Assembly (NCBI GenBank): GCA_029880325.1
Contig: JAOUOP010000004.1
Location: 142,504 to 206,503, forward strand
Source of the DNA: Myxococcales bacterium
GTDB lineage: Bacteria > Myxococcota_A > Polyangia > Polyangiales > JAFGIB01
Length of the DNA: 64,000 bases
Direction of reading: 5' to 3'
Shown here: positions 55,651-64,000 of the stretch, piece by piece
Numbering within the stretch: the first letter of the stretch is position 1
Layout: each line of letters begins with the position of its first letter
Program-made: the position numbers and the translations under genes
Notes under the pieces: model-generated
What the model was told of the DNA's origin: nothing
The model's database searches: none
Seen by the model: the letters and a program-made list of their open reading frames with translations, nothing else

Positions 55651-56827
55651 GCTCGCACAGGAGCTCGAAGAGGTCCGCGACCGGATCGAGCCGCGCTGGG
55701 ACGAGGAGCGCAGCGCACGCCTTTACGCAGGCGTGGGCCAGCTGCGTCGCCGTCGCGCCGCAGCGCGTGTCGGCATGGGCGCGGGCGCGGTGACGGTGGC
55801 GGCGCTCGCCCTCGTGGTCCTCGGCGGTCGCCCCGGCGGCGGTCCCCTGGTCGCGGTGCAGTCGGCACCCGCCGGCCGCGCACCGGCGACGACCGACGCC
55901 ACGGCCGTGGCGCCCGGCGACACCATCGGCGGCGGCCACAGGGTCCGCCTGGCCGACGGCTCGACCAGCAGCCTGGTCGGACAGCAGAGCGAACTCGAGA
56001 TCATGCACAACACGCCGATGCGCGTGGCCATGCGCCTGCTTCGGGGCCAGGCGCACTTCGATGTGGTGCCCAACCGCGAGCGCAGCTTCACGGTGGAAGT
56101 GGGCTCGTATCAGGTGGTCGTGCTGGGCACGGTCTTCGATGTGCAGCGCAGCGCCGAGGAGGTGCGGGTGCACGTCTCGCGCGGCAAGGTCCGCGTCTAC
56201 GGTCCCCAGGGCGCCCACGACGTTCCGGCCGGCGACACCCTGCGCTTGTCGCTGGAGATTGCCGAGCCGGCTGCGGCCCTGCCCGTCGAGTTGCCGAGCA
56301 TGGAGGAGGTCGAGGCCCCCGCCGCGCGTCCCAAGGCGCGGCGCGGCGTGCGCAAGGCCGCTGACAAGCAGCCCGAGTGGCGCAGCCTGAGCCAGGGTGG
56401 CGATTATGAAGCAGCCTTTGCCTCGCTGCAGCGCGGCGTGAAGGTGGAAAACGATCCGGCGGCGTTGATGGACGCGGCCGACGCAGCGCGCCTCAGTGGT
56501 CACCCCAGAAGTGCCGTGCAGTACCTGGACCGCGTGATCGGTGGTCATCGCCAGAGCCCGGTGGCTCCGCTGGCGGCTTTCACCCTGGGCCGGGTCTACC
56601 TGGACCGCCTGGGCGAGCCCCATCGTGCTGCCGAGGTCTTCGCGCTGGCGCGGGCCCTTTCCCCGCACGGCTCGCTGGCCCAGGACGCCCTGGCCCGCGA
56701 GGTCGAAGCGCTATCGAAGGGCGGCGACTCCCATCGGGCCTACACCCGCGCCCAGGAATACCTGCGGCTTTATCCCAGGGGGCGCCGCGTCCGCGCGGTG
56801 CAGCTCTACGGTGGTCTGACGCAGTAG
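55640..56827 (+). CDS. FecR-like anti-sigma factor with TPR tail
   Basis: 395 residues; ATG 55640 overlaps the sigma gene. One span (AGAVTVAALALVVLGG, about 46-62) separates a cytoplasmic N-terminus (sigma binding) from a periplasmic FecR domain (about 85-205: GGHRVRLADGSTSSLVGQQSELEI, RVAMRLLRGQAHFDVVPNRERSFTVEVGSYQVVVLGTVFDV). A basic linker and a TPR-like region (250-390, ALMDAADAARLSGHPRSAVQYLDRVI) follow. Compared with FecR, the TPR tail is a Myxococcota-type addition. It probably relays an envelope signal to the ECF factor. Confidence 0.88.
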   Translation: MMDRLAQELEEVRDRIEPRWDEERSARLYAGVGQLRRRRAAARVGMGAGAVTVAALALVVLGGRPGGGPLVAVQSAPAGRAPATTDATAVAPGDTIGGGHRVRLADGSTSSLVGQQSELEIMHNTPMRVAMRLLRGQAHFDVVPNRERSFTVEVGSYQVVVLGTVFDVQRSAEEVRVHVSRGKVRVYGPQGAHDVPAGDTLRLSLEIAEPAAALPVELPSMEEVEAPAARPKARRGVRKAADKQPEWRSLSQGGDYEAAFASLQRGVKVENDPAALMDAADAARLSGHPRSAVQYLDRVIGGHRQSPVAPLAAFTLGRVYLDRLGEPHRAAEVFALARALSPHGSLAQDALAREVEALSKGGDSHRAYTRAQEYLRLYPRGRRVRAVQLYGGLTQ

Positions 56828-56884
56828 ACCCGGACTTTGTGGGGGGCGCTTGCGGCTGTACCCTGCGGGCGGGTGCGACTCTTG

Positions 56885-57880
56885 ATGCGGCGTTGGTCGA
56901 TCGCGGTGCTGGTGGCTGCCGGCTTGCTGCTGGTGCCGGCTGCGAACGCTGCGGCGGATACGGGGAGCGTGCTGCCGGTGACCACGCGGGTCGATCCCTG
57001 CGTGCCGGTCGACCTGGCGCAGTTCAACCGCCTGTTGCAGATCGAGCTGCGTACCTCGGCCGCCCAGGGCGCCGCCACGCCGACGCTCACCGAAGTCAGC
57101 GTCAGCTGTGGACCGGCCGGCATCATGCTGCAGCTGCAGGACGGGCTGACGCGCAAATCGATGGCGCGCGTGTTGCCGGCCGAGTCCTTTCGGGACGCCT
57201 CCAGCACGCGGCTATTGGCGCTGGCGGTGGCCGAGTTCGTGGTGGCCAGCTGGGTCGAGCTAACGCTGCAGCCGGAGCCGGCGGTGGAGCCGGTGGGACC
57301 GCGCCCACCGCCCCAGGCGCGGCAGGCTGTCGAGCAGCGCATGCGCGAGCAGGTCGCGAGTCCCGAGCCCCCCAGCGGCAACCTCAGCCTGACCAGCGGC
57401 GTGCAGCTGTGGTCCGAGCACAATGCCATTCCCCTGGGACTGGGCCTGCGCATCCTGCAGCGCCCGCTGCCGGAGCTGGCCTGGACCGTGAGCGCCGACC
57501 TGGCCCTGGGGCGTGCTCGCGTGGATCTGGGACAGGTGGAGGTCGGCACCGGCTCCCTGGGGGCGGCGCTGGCCTATGTCATGCCCACCGAGCATGCCGT
57601 CTTTTACATCGGCCCGGGCGCGCGCCTCGGCCTGACCCGCATGCAAGGTTCACCCGACGAACCGCAGCACGCCATCGGCGAGAACTTCTCGGCCCCCTTT
57701 GGAGGTCCAGTGCTGTTCGGGCGCGCCGAGTTCTGGGTCACCGAGGCCCTGCGGCTGGCCGTCGACCTGGAGGGCGGAATCGTCACGCTGCCGGCCCGCG
57801 CCCAAGCCGACGGCATGGCGGTGCTGGCCCTGGATGGCCCCTGGCTGTGCACGGCGCTGGCCTTGGGTATCGCATTTTAG
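56885..57880 (+). CDS. Secreted, probably outer-membrane protein of unknown function
   Basis: 331 residues from ATG 56885 (a GTG at 56873 is possible). A signal peptide (MRRWSIAVLVAAGLLLVPAANA) is followed by a domain with VDPCVPVDLAQFNRLLQIELRT and then, after a Pro-rich linker, a C-terminal part with strand patterns (SLTSGVQLWSEHNAIPLGLGLRI, LAWTVSADLALGRARVDLGQVEVGTGSL, VFYIGPGARLGLTRM) typical of a beta-barrel. It ends in IAF. Position behind the ECF/FecR-like pair suggests it is a target or effector of that system. Confidence 0.8.
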   Translation: MRRWSIAVLVAAGLLLVPAANAAADTGSVLPVTTRVDPCVPVDLAQFNRLLQIELRTSAAQGAATPTLTEVSVSCGPAGIMLQLQDGLTRKSMARVLPAESFRDASSTRLLALAVAEFVVASWVELTLQPEPAVEPVGPRPPPQARQAVEQRMREQVASPEPPSGNLSLTSGVQLWSEHNAIPLGLGLRILQRPLPELAWTVSADLALGRARVDLGQVEVGTGSLGAALAYVMPTEHAVFYIGPGARLGLTRMQGSPDEPQHAIGENFSAPFGGPVLFGRAEFWVTEALRLAVDLEGGIVTLPARAQADGMAVLALDGPWLCTALALGIAF

Positions 57881-57967
57881 ACATCAGCCGGGCCTCGGCG
57901 TAGCTTCCATGATTCGCAAATTCTACGGGCTGGCGGGAACCCATGTGCCCCGTGATACGATCACCGG

Positions 57968-58777
57968 ATGCAAATTTCGGCTTCCGGTACCACCCGCTGC
58001 GCGCTCGCGCTGATCTCCCTGGCCCTCATTGTGACCGCCTGTGGCGACGACGACGACGGCAGCGGCGGCGGTGGCAACGGGCCGACGGGGCCTGGTGGCC
58101 GAGGCGCTCTCGAAGACTCGACCGGACAGGCCTGCGTCGTCCCTGGCGACTGCTATCCCGACGTCGACCACGCCGACCTTTCCGGCTCTGCCATCTGCCT
58201 CGACCGCGTCCGCGACGGCTACTGCACCCACCTCTGCGGCAGCGACTCCGACTGCTGCGCGGTGGAGGGCGAGTGCCAAAACGACCTCCGGCACGTCTGC
58301 TCGCCCTTTGAATCGACCGACGTGATGCAGTGCTTCCTCAGCTGCGAGGACGTTGACCTGCGGGCGCCGGCCGACGATCCCGACGCGCCCAACGACGAGC
58401 AGAGCTTCTGCCAGCGCGAGGCCAACACCGACTTCATCTGCCGCAGCTCCGGCGGCGGTCGTGAAAACCGCAAGATCTGCGTGCCCGGCGACTGCGGCGT
58501 CGGTGCCCACTGTTGGGACGACGCCGACTGCGACCCCGACCTCGAGTGCCTGACCGACTACCACGGGGGCTACTGCGGTCGCGCCGACTGCACCGGCAAC
58601 GCCGACTGCCCCCAGAACTCGGTCTGCGCCGACCTCGGCAATCGCAACGTCTGCGTCAAGACCTGCACCGACGGCTGGGAGTGCACCTTCTGCCGCCACC
58701 GGGATGCATGGGTCGATTGTCGCAACGACGTGGAGCTGGTCGAGGCCAGCGGCGTGTCGGTCTGCGTGCCGGAGTGA
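57968..58777 (+). CDS. Cys-rich lipoprotein
   Basis: 269 residues. Lipobox LIVTAC (Cys25), followed by an acidic/Gly-rich spacer (DDDDGSGGGGNGPTGPGG). The mature part contains about 24 cysteines in short disulfide-type units: CVVPGDCYPDVDHADLSGSAICLD, CTHLCGSDSDCCAVEGECQ, CGVGAHCWDDADCDPDLECL, CGRADCTGNADCPQNSVCA. These resemble the D-C-x5-C-x-D-x-x-C-x-x-D-x-C motifs of Myxococcota Cys-rich repeat proteins. Function unknown. A signal-like leader with a C-terminal end CVPE agrees with a complete protein. Confidence 0.78.
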   Translation: MQISASGTTRCALALISLALIVTACGDDDDGSGGGGNGPTGPGGRGALEDSTGQACVVPGDCYPDVDHADLSGSAICLDRVRDGYCTHLCGSDSDCCAVEGECQNDLRHVCSPFESTDVMQCFLSCEDVDLRAPADDPDAPNDEQSFCQREANTDFICRSSGGGRENRKICVPGDCGVGAHCWDDADCDPDLECLTDYHGGYCGRADCTGNADCPQNSVCADLGNRNVCVKTCTDGWECTFCRHRDAWVDCRNDVELVEASGVSVCVPE

Positions 58778-58795
58778 GACGCCGGCCTGTGACCT

Positions 58796-60311
<1,516 letters not shown>

Positions 60312-61790
60312 ATGAATCGCCTTTATTTCAACCGAACTCGATACGATCGACTGGCCCTGGCCTTGGTTGTCGGCGCCCTCAGCTTTGCCGGCTGTGCTGG
60401 CGAAGATGGCATCGCGGGAGCAGTCGGACCCGCCGGCGCCGACGGCAAAGATGGCGCCGATGGCGCTGATGGCGCTGATGGCAAAGACGGCAACGATGGT
60501 GACACGGGGGCCGCCGGGCCCGCTGGGGCCGACGGCGGCGACGGCGCAACCGGGGCGACCGGAGTCGTTGGTCCCGACGGCACCGACGGCATGGACGCCG
60601 TGTTGGGGCCTGTCGTGCTTCTGAACGGGCGAACCTACGGCTGGCTCGACGACAACCGCGCCGCCATCAACGCCATGATCACAGACCTGGGCAGCAGCAG
60701 CCCCGACTACGACCCCGAGTTTCGTCCGGTCGCCGTTTTCGACTGGGATAACACCGTGATCAAGAACGACATTGGTGACCAGACCATGGCCTACCTGATC
60801 GAGAACGACAAAGTGCTGCAGCCGCCGGGCAAGGACTGGGCCGTGACCAATGAAAACCTCACGGCCGAGGCCAAGGCATCGCTCAATGCTGCTTGCGACG
60901 ACCTCGCCGCCGAAGGCGAGCCGCTGCCAACCAGCGGCGACGCCGACTGTGCAGCCGCCATTTTCAGCATCTACTACGACGGCGTGGTGGCCGGAAGCGA
61001 CCAGGCTGCCTGGCAAAACGGCAAGACCTACACCATCAACCAGCCCTACGCCTGGGTTGCCCAGCTGCTCTCGGGCTACAGCCCCGCAAGCGTGCGACAA
61101 TTCGCCAACGCGGCCTTCGACCGCGCGCTCAGCGAGCCGGAAGGTGCCACCAAGACCGTCGGCGGCATCAGCATGGCCGCCTACATTCGTGTCTACGAGC
61201 CGATGGCGGACCTGGCAGCGGCCCTGCAGCGCAACGGCTTCGACGTCTGGGTGGTCACGGCATCGCCCCAGAACGTGGTGGACGGAATCGCCAACGAGGT
61301 TGGGGTCGACGCCGACCACGTCATTGGTATCCGCAACGTGCTCGAGGGCGGCTTGCTCACCTACGGCTTCCAGGGTTGCGGCACCGTCGCCGACGACAAC
61401 AGGACCATGATTACCTTCGACCGCGGCAAGCGCTGCTGGATCAACAAGGTCATCTTCGGTCTGGACGCGGCCGACCAGGAGGCTCAAGCCGCCGACCCGG
61501 CAAACCGCCCCGTCTTCGTGGCCGGTGATTCAGACACCGACATCGCCATGCTCAAGGATGCCACGCACCTGAAGCTCGTGATCAACCGCAACAAGACCGA
61601 AGCCATGTGCAACGCCTACGCGAACTACGACAGCAAGTGGTTCGTGCAGCCCATGTTCATCGAGCCCAAGGCCCAGCGCACCGCCGGCTACGCCTGCAGC
61701 ACCGCAACCGACCACGAAGGCAACGCCATCGTCGACGAAGCGGGCGCCAGCATCGCCGACCAGGACGACAGCGTGTACGCACTGCCGTAG
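60312..61790 (+). CDS. Lipid-anchored HAD phosphatase with collagen-like segment
   Basis: 492 residues from ATG 60312. The lipobox LSFAGC (about Cys28) is followed by a Gly-X-Y stretch (EDGIAGAVGPAGADGKDGAD through GATGATGVV, about 16 triplets, residues 30-95), which would form a collagen-like triple helix. The rest is a HAD hydrolase: VFDWDNTVIKNDIG (nucleophile region, D-x-D), VVTASPQNVVDG (motif II) and VFVAGDSDTDIAML (motif IV). The architecture resembles secreted phosphorylcholine/PhoE-type phosphatases in the catalytic part. A surface enzyme on a collagen-like stalk is inferred. The DNA of the repeat is also locally repetitive. Confidence 0.85.
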   Translation: MNRLYFNRTRYDRLALALVVGALSFAGCAGEDGIAGAVGPAGADGKDGADGADGADGKDGNDGDTGAAGPAGADGGDGATGATGVVGPDGTDGMDAVLGPVVLLNGRTYGWLDDNRAAINAMITDLGSSSPDYDPEFRPVAVFDWDNTVIKNDIGDQTMAYLIENDKVLQPPGKDWAVTNENLTAEAKASLNAACDDLAAEGEPLPTSGDADCAAAIFSIYYDGVVAGSDQAAWQNGKTYTINQPYAWVAQLLSGYSPASVRQFANAAFDRALSEPEGATKTVGGISMAAYIRVYEPMADLAAALQRNGFDVWVVTASPQNVVDGIANEVGVDADHVIGIRNVLEGGLLTYGFQGCGTVADDNRTMITFDRGKRCWINKVIFGLDAADQEAQAADPANRPVFVAGDSDTDIAMLKDATHLKLVINRNKTEAMCNAYANYDSKWFVQPMFIEPKAQRTAGYACSTATDHEGNAIVDEAGASIADQDDSVYALP

Positions 61791-61851
61791 CGCATCGAGC
61801 TCAAACGCCGGGGAACGCAAAGATGCGGCTCCCACGTTCGCACGCGTCGTA

Positions 61852-62015
61852 GAGCGGCGACCGGTTTGAAAACGCTGCAAATTCGCGAGGGAGAGCGGGT
61901 TCAGCGTGCCGTTACGGTGCCGCAGTCGTAGCCCGAGCTACTTCAAGGTGCCGTGGCGGTGCGCTGGGCCCGTTAAACCTGCGAAGTAATGGTGGTTTCA
62001 AACCGGTCGCCGCTC
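61852..62015. mobile_element. 164-bp MITE-like element with 20-bp perfect inverted repeats
   Basis: GAGCGGCGACCGGTTTGAAA (61852-61871) is the exact reverse complement of 61996-62015. The interior holds no gene. Its right half is found again at 54829-54913, and an outer-end relic at 54067-54086, so the element is a dispersed family. It sits between the HAD and methyltransferase genes. Confidence 0.8.
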
Positions 62016-62098
62016 CAGGGGAGGGGGTGTGAACGTGGGAGTTCTTGCGTTGTCGGTGGCGCGACGCGGGCGCGCGAGGCGTGGTAGCAATTGCGGGC

Positions 62099-62938
62099 AT
62101 GAAGGTGCTTCCACCATCGCTCGCATTTCTCGCAGCCGTGCTCTGCGGCTGCATGACACCGGTCGTGCCCCACGTCGTCCATGGGCCGCAGCACGCGGCC
62201 GAGCCTCCGCCGTCCCACGCCGGGCATGGTCACGGGCATGGTCACGGGCATGGTCACGGGCATGGTCACGGGCAGGATCATGGCCAGGGCCAGGATCACG
62301 GCCAGGGCCAGGGCCAGGATCGCGGCCAGGCCGACCCCCACGCCTACGCCCCCCAGGGCCACGGTGATCACCGCTTCGACGACGCCGAAGCCTGGGCCAA
62401 ACGCTTCGAGGATCCGAGCCGCGACGCATGGCAGCGGCCCGAGATTGTAATCGCTGCGCTTTCCCTGCGGCCCGACAGTGTCGTGGCCGACATCGGCTCG
62501 GCCAGCGGCTACTTCCCCGTGCGCATCGCGCCGCAGGTGCCCAAGGGGCGCGTCTGGGGCATCGACATCGAGCCGGCCATGGTGCGTTACTTGAACGGGC
62601 GCGCCCGCCGTGAAGGCCTGGCAAACCTCTTCAGCGTGCTCGGAACGCCTGCCGATGCGCTGCTGCCCGAGCCCGTCGACGCCGTACTCGTCGTCAACAC
62701 CTACCACCACATCGAAGACCGCGGCGCCTACTTCCAGCGCCTGGCCGCCTCGCTCGCGCCCGGCGGCCGGCTCGTGATCGTGGATTTCAAGTTGGGCGAG
62801 CTGCCCGTGGGACCGCCCGACGCGATGAAGATCGCGCCGGAGGTGATCGAACGCGAGTTGACTGCAGTTGGCTATAAGCTCATCGCCCGGGATGATGACA
62901 GCTTGCCGTATCAGCACCTGCTGGTTTTTGGGCGCTGA
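62099..62938 (+). CDS. Lipoprotein with His/Gly/Gln-rich segment and class I methyltransferase domain
   Basis: 279 residues from ATG 62099. Signal peptide with lipobox AVLCGC (about Cys17). A low-complexity stretch (about 40-90) has repeated HG pairs followed by DHGQGQDHGQ, likely able to bind metal ions. The SAM domain begins at about residue 120: SVVADIGSASGYFPVRIA (motif I), WGIDIEPAM, DAVLVVNTYHHIEDR and LAPGGRLVIVDFK. SAM is cytoplasmic, so a periplasmic methyltransferase is puzzling; the lipobox might be misleading or the protein may remain in the cytoplasm. The ATG lies in a GC-rich leader without a clear ribosome site. Confidence 0.8.
   Translation: MKVLPPSLAFLAAVLCGCMTPVVPHVVHGPQHAAEPPPSHAGHGHGHGHGHGHGHGHGQDHGQGQDHGQGQGQDRGQADPHAYAPQGHGDHRFDDAEAWAKRFEDPSRDAWQRPEIVIAALSLRPDSVVADIGSASGYFPVRIAPQVPKGRVWGIDIEPAMVRYLNGRARREGLANLFSVLGTPADALLPEPVDAVLVVNTYHHIEDRGAYFQRLAASLAPGGRLVIVDFKLGELPVGPPDAMKIAPEVIERELTAVGYKLIARDDDSLPYQHLLVFGR
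62223..62345 (+). repeat. Tandem repeat encoding the His-rich segment
   Basis: A 12-base unit GGGCATGGTCAC recurs about four times, followed by degenerate CAGGATCACGGC-like units. It encodes HGHG and QDHGQG repeats. Unit length is a multiple of three, so copy number changes keep the frame. Confidence 0.8.
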
Positions 62939-63047
62939 AGGGCCTCGATGAGCACCTGGGCGCTATCTGCGAAGGCATGACGGACCTTCTGCTGCTCGAT
63001 GCCGCTGCTACGCCGCACGTTGCGAAGACATGGAGATTCGAAATGCC

Positions 63048-63617
63048 CTACGGACAGGCGGGCGAGACCTCTTTCACGAAGCGTCGGCGGATACCGCCTG
63101 GAGCCTCACCCTCGCCGAGGTCCTCGAACTCGAGCGACCGCAGCAGCTTCGATGATGCATCGTTGTCGAGGTGAGTCGCAGCATGGACCTGCTGGGTTTC
63201 AAGCTGAGCGGATGCGTACGCGAGCACGAGGCGCAGGGCTTCGGAGGCCACTCCACTGCGCCGCAGCTCCTGGAGCACGGCGTAGCTGAGGGCTGCCGTG
63301 ACCGCGTGCGGCCGATGAAGCGCGATGAAGCCGGCGAACTGACCGGCCTGCTCGATGGTCCAGTACGCGGCCCGGCCCTGTTCCCAGGCGCGCCGGTTTG
63401 CCTCGAGCTTTCTTGGCACAGCAGAAAGAGATATCTCGACGTCCGTGATGAACCTCGCTTCAGTCGGATGGGTGAGCCGTCGAGCGTAGCCATCGGTGTC
63501 GCCCGATCGCATCTCCCGCAAGGACACCCGCCCGCTCCCCAGAGTCGGCAGAACCGGCAGCCCATCGGTGAGCCACACGCGGCGGCCGGGCACGAACCAG
63601 CCCAGGTCTGCAGGCAC
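63048..63617 (-). CDS. GNAT family N-acetyltransferase (RimJ/RimL-like)
   Basis: 189 residues from GTG 63617. The fold pattern is that of the RimJ/RimL branch: LGSGRVSLREMRSGDTDGYARRLTHPTEARFI, WTIEQAGQFAGFIALHRPH, SYAVLQELRRSGVASEALRLVLAYASAQLETQQVHAATHLDNDASSKLLRSLEFEDLGE. The acetyl-CoA loop Q/R-x-x-G-x-A/G is present as LRRSGVAS. Its substrate may be a protein N-terminus or a small amine. It is oriented toward the methyltransferase gene. Confidence 0.83.
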   Translation of the reverse strand: MPADLGWFVPGRRVWLTDGLPVLPTLGSGRVSLREMRSGDTDGYARRLTHPTEARFITDVEISLSAVPRKLEANRRAWEQGRAAYWTIEQAGQFAGFIALHRPHAVTAALSYAVLQELRRSGVASEALRLVLAYASAQLETQQVHAATHLDNDASSKLLRSLEFEDLGEGEAPGGIRRRFVKEVSPACP

Positions 63618-63694
63618 ACGGAGCTCGAGTTGACTGGGAGATATGGAAGAAACGGAAGGCGCCGAAGTGCCGTGGTGTTCGATATTTCTGCTTT

Positions 63695-63876
63695 AGGGCT
63701 CGCGAAAGAATAACTTCCCCCCTTTGGTGCGTGACGGCGGAGTGCGATCGGGACGGCGCCCGGAAAAGAATCCGCAGTCGTACCCGAGGTACATCGAGGA
63801 ATTCTTCGAGGACGCACGGCCTGAGCGTGCCCGCCGGTGCGTGCCAAAGGGGGAAGTTATTCTTTCGCGAGCCCTT
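63695..63876. mobile_element. Dispersed hairpin repeat, copy 2
   Basis: About 182 bases. The left arm (63695-63727) and right arm (63844-63875) are complementary over 32 bases, except that the left arm has one extra C (six C instead of five). Interior nearly identical to copy 1 at 43816-43997. The right edge abuts the presumed end of an insertion sequence. Confidence 0.85.
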
Positions 63877-63931
63877 AGGGCCCGTGCAAAAACAACTTGA
63901 CGTTTTCTGCGAATAGGATCTTTGTGCGTGG

Positions 63932-64000
63932 ATGCAGAAGACGAAATCTTCGATCCGCCGCCAGTATAGGCAGTTGCAGGGTTCACTCGACGAGCGTGGT
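63932..64000 (+). CDS. Start of an ISAzo13-family-like transposase gene
   Basis: From ATG 63932 the frame encodes MQKTKSSIRRQYRQLQGSLD-ERG and runs off the right edge. The pattern IRR-Y--L---LDERG is that of the N-terminus of ISAzo13-type DDE transposases, which normally continues RRLWAAAEARALG. Only 23 residues are visible, so this is a tentative call. The sequence between 63877 and 63932 (CCCGTGCAAAAACAACTTGA) may contain the left inverted repeat. Confidence 0.5.
   Translation, partial: MQKTKSSIRRQYRQLQGSLDERG

Noticed and set aside
62223..62345. Possible CRISPR or origin iterons
   Set aside because: 12-base units are contiguous and encode HG repeats in frame; no replication genes are near.

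Overview
The window is G+C-rich chromosomal DNA of a Gram-negative bacterium, most probably a member of the Myxococcota (former Deltaproteobacteria). The evidence is inferential: a dozen or more short-lived-looking lipoproteins with clear lipoboxes, Cys-rich and vWA-type secreted proteins, a DUF2330 protein with a MYXO-CTERM-like tail, a Ser/Thr kinase fused to a large AAA ATPase, an FHA/histidine kinase/receiver hybrid and the relic of an AgmX-type linker. No rRNA, tRNA or CRISPR array was seen. Layout: 1-1193 is the start of a TonB2-type energy-transducing operon (long ExbB, cut by the window edge, and DUF3450). 1726-10289 holds a fatty acid hydroxylase-like membrane protein, asd, an AIM24-family protein, a small unknown protein, an acyl-CoA thiolase and a 1272-residue kinase-ATPase. 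10343-13363 is a complete btuC-btuD-btuF-like vitamin B12 import operon behind a recognisable cobalamin riboswitch. 13423-23534 is a housekeeping and signalling block (DUF2330, a frameshifted GNAT, an acyl-CoA synthetase, an APH-like kinase, a sensor hybrid, an ACT protein, an HhH protein, an EVE protein and a Sel1-like lipoprotein). 23535-31829 is a gene graveyard: two short inverted-repeat elements, the 3' ends of a pyrE-like and an AbiEii-like gene, an AgmX relic, an EGF relic and a frameshifted secreted protein, with a few intact lipoprotein genes and an AI-2E transporter between them. 33470-39745 is a tightly overlapped operon gatC-gatA-gatB-mtnA-SCP2-metalloprotease. 39780-50562 holds an SRPBCC protein, an EEP hydrolase, an Uup-like ABC-F ATPase, an ABC-transporter tail relic next to a dispersed hairpin repeat, argH-lysA, and a P-type ATPase homologue that has lost its phosphorylated aspartate. 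50644-62938 is rich in envelope proteins: a lipid-anchored L,D-transpeptidase, a MEKHLA protein, a vWA lipoprotein pair, an ECF sigma/FecR-like/outer-membrane triad, a Cys-rich lipoprotein, glutathione-dependent formaldehyde dehydrogenase, a collagen-like HAD phosphatase and a His-rich methyltransferase lipoprotein. The right edge has a second copy of the dispersed hairpin repeat, immediately followed by the first codons of an apparent ISAzo13-type transposase. How the parts fit: asd and lysA belong to diaminopimelate/lysine synthesis, argH ends arginine synthesis, gatCAB makes Gln-tRNA and/or Asn-tRNA, and the B12 importer is likely switched off by cobalamin. The most unusual items are the apparently catalytically dead P-type ATPase, the dispersed repeat family whose two copies differ by compensatory arm changes and almost only third-position interior changes, and three further short elements with near-perfect terminal inverted repeats, two of which lie beside gene fragments.
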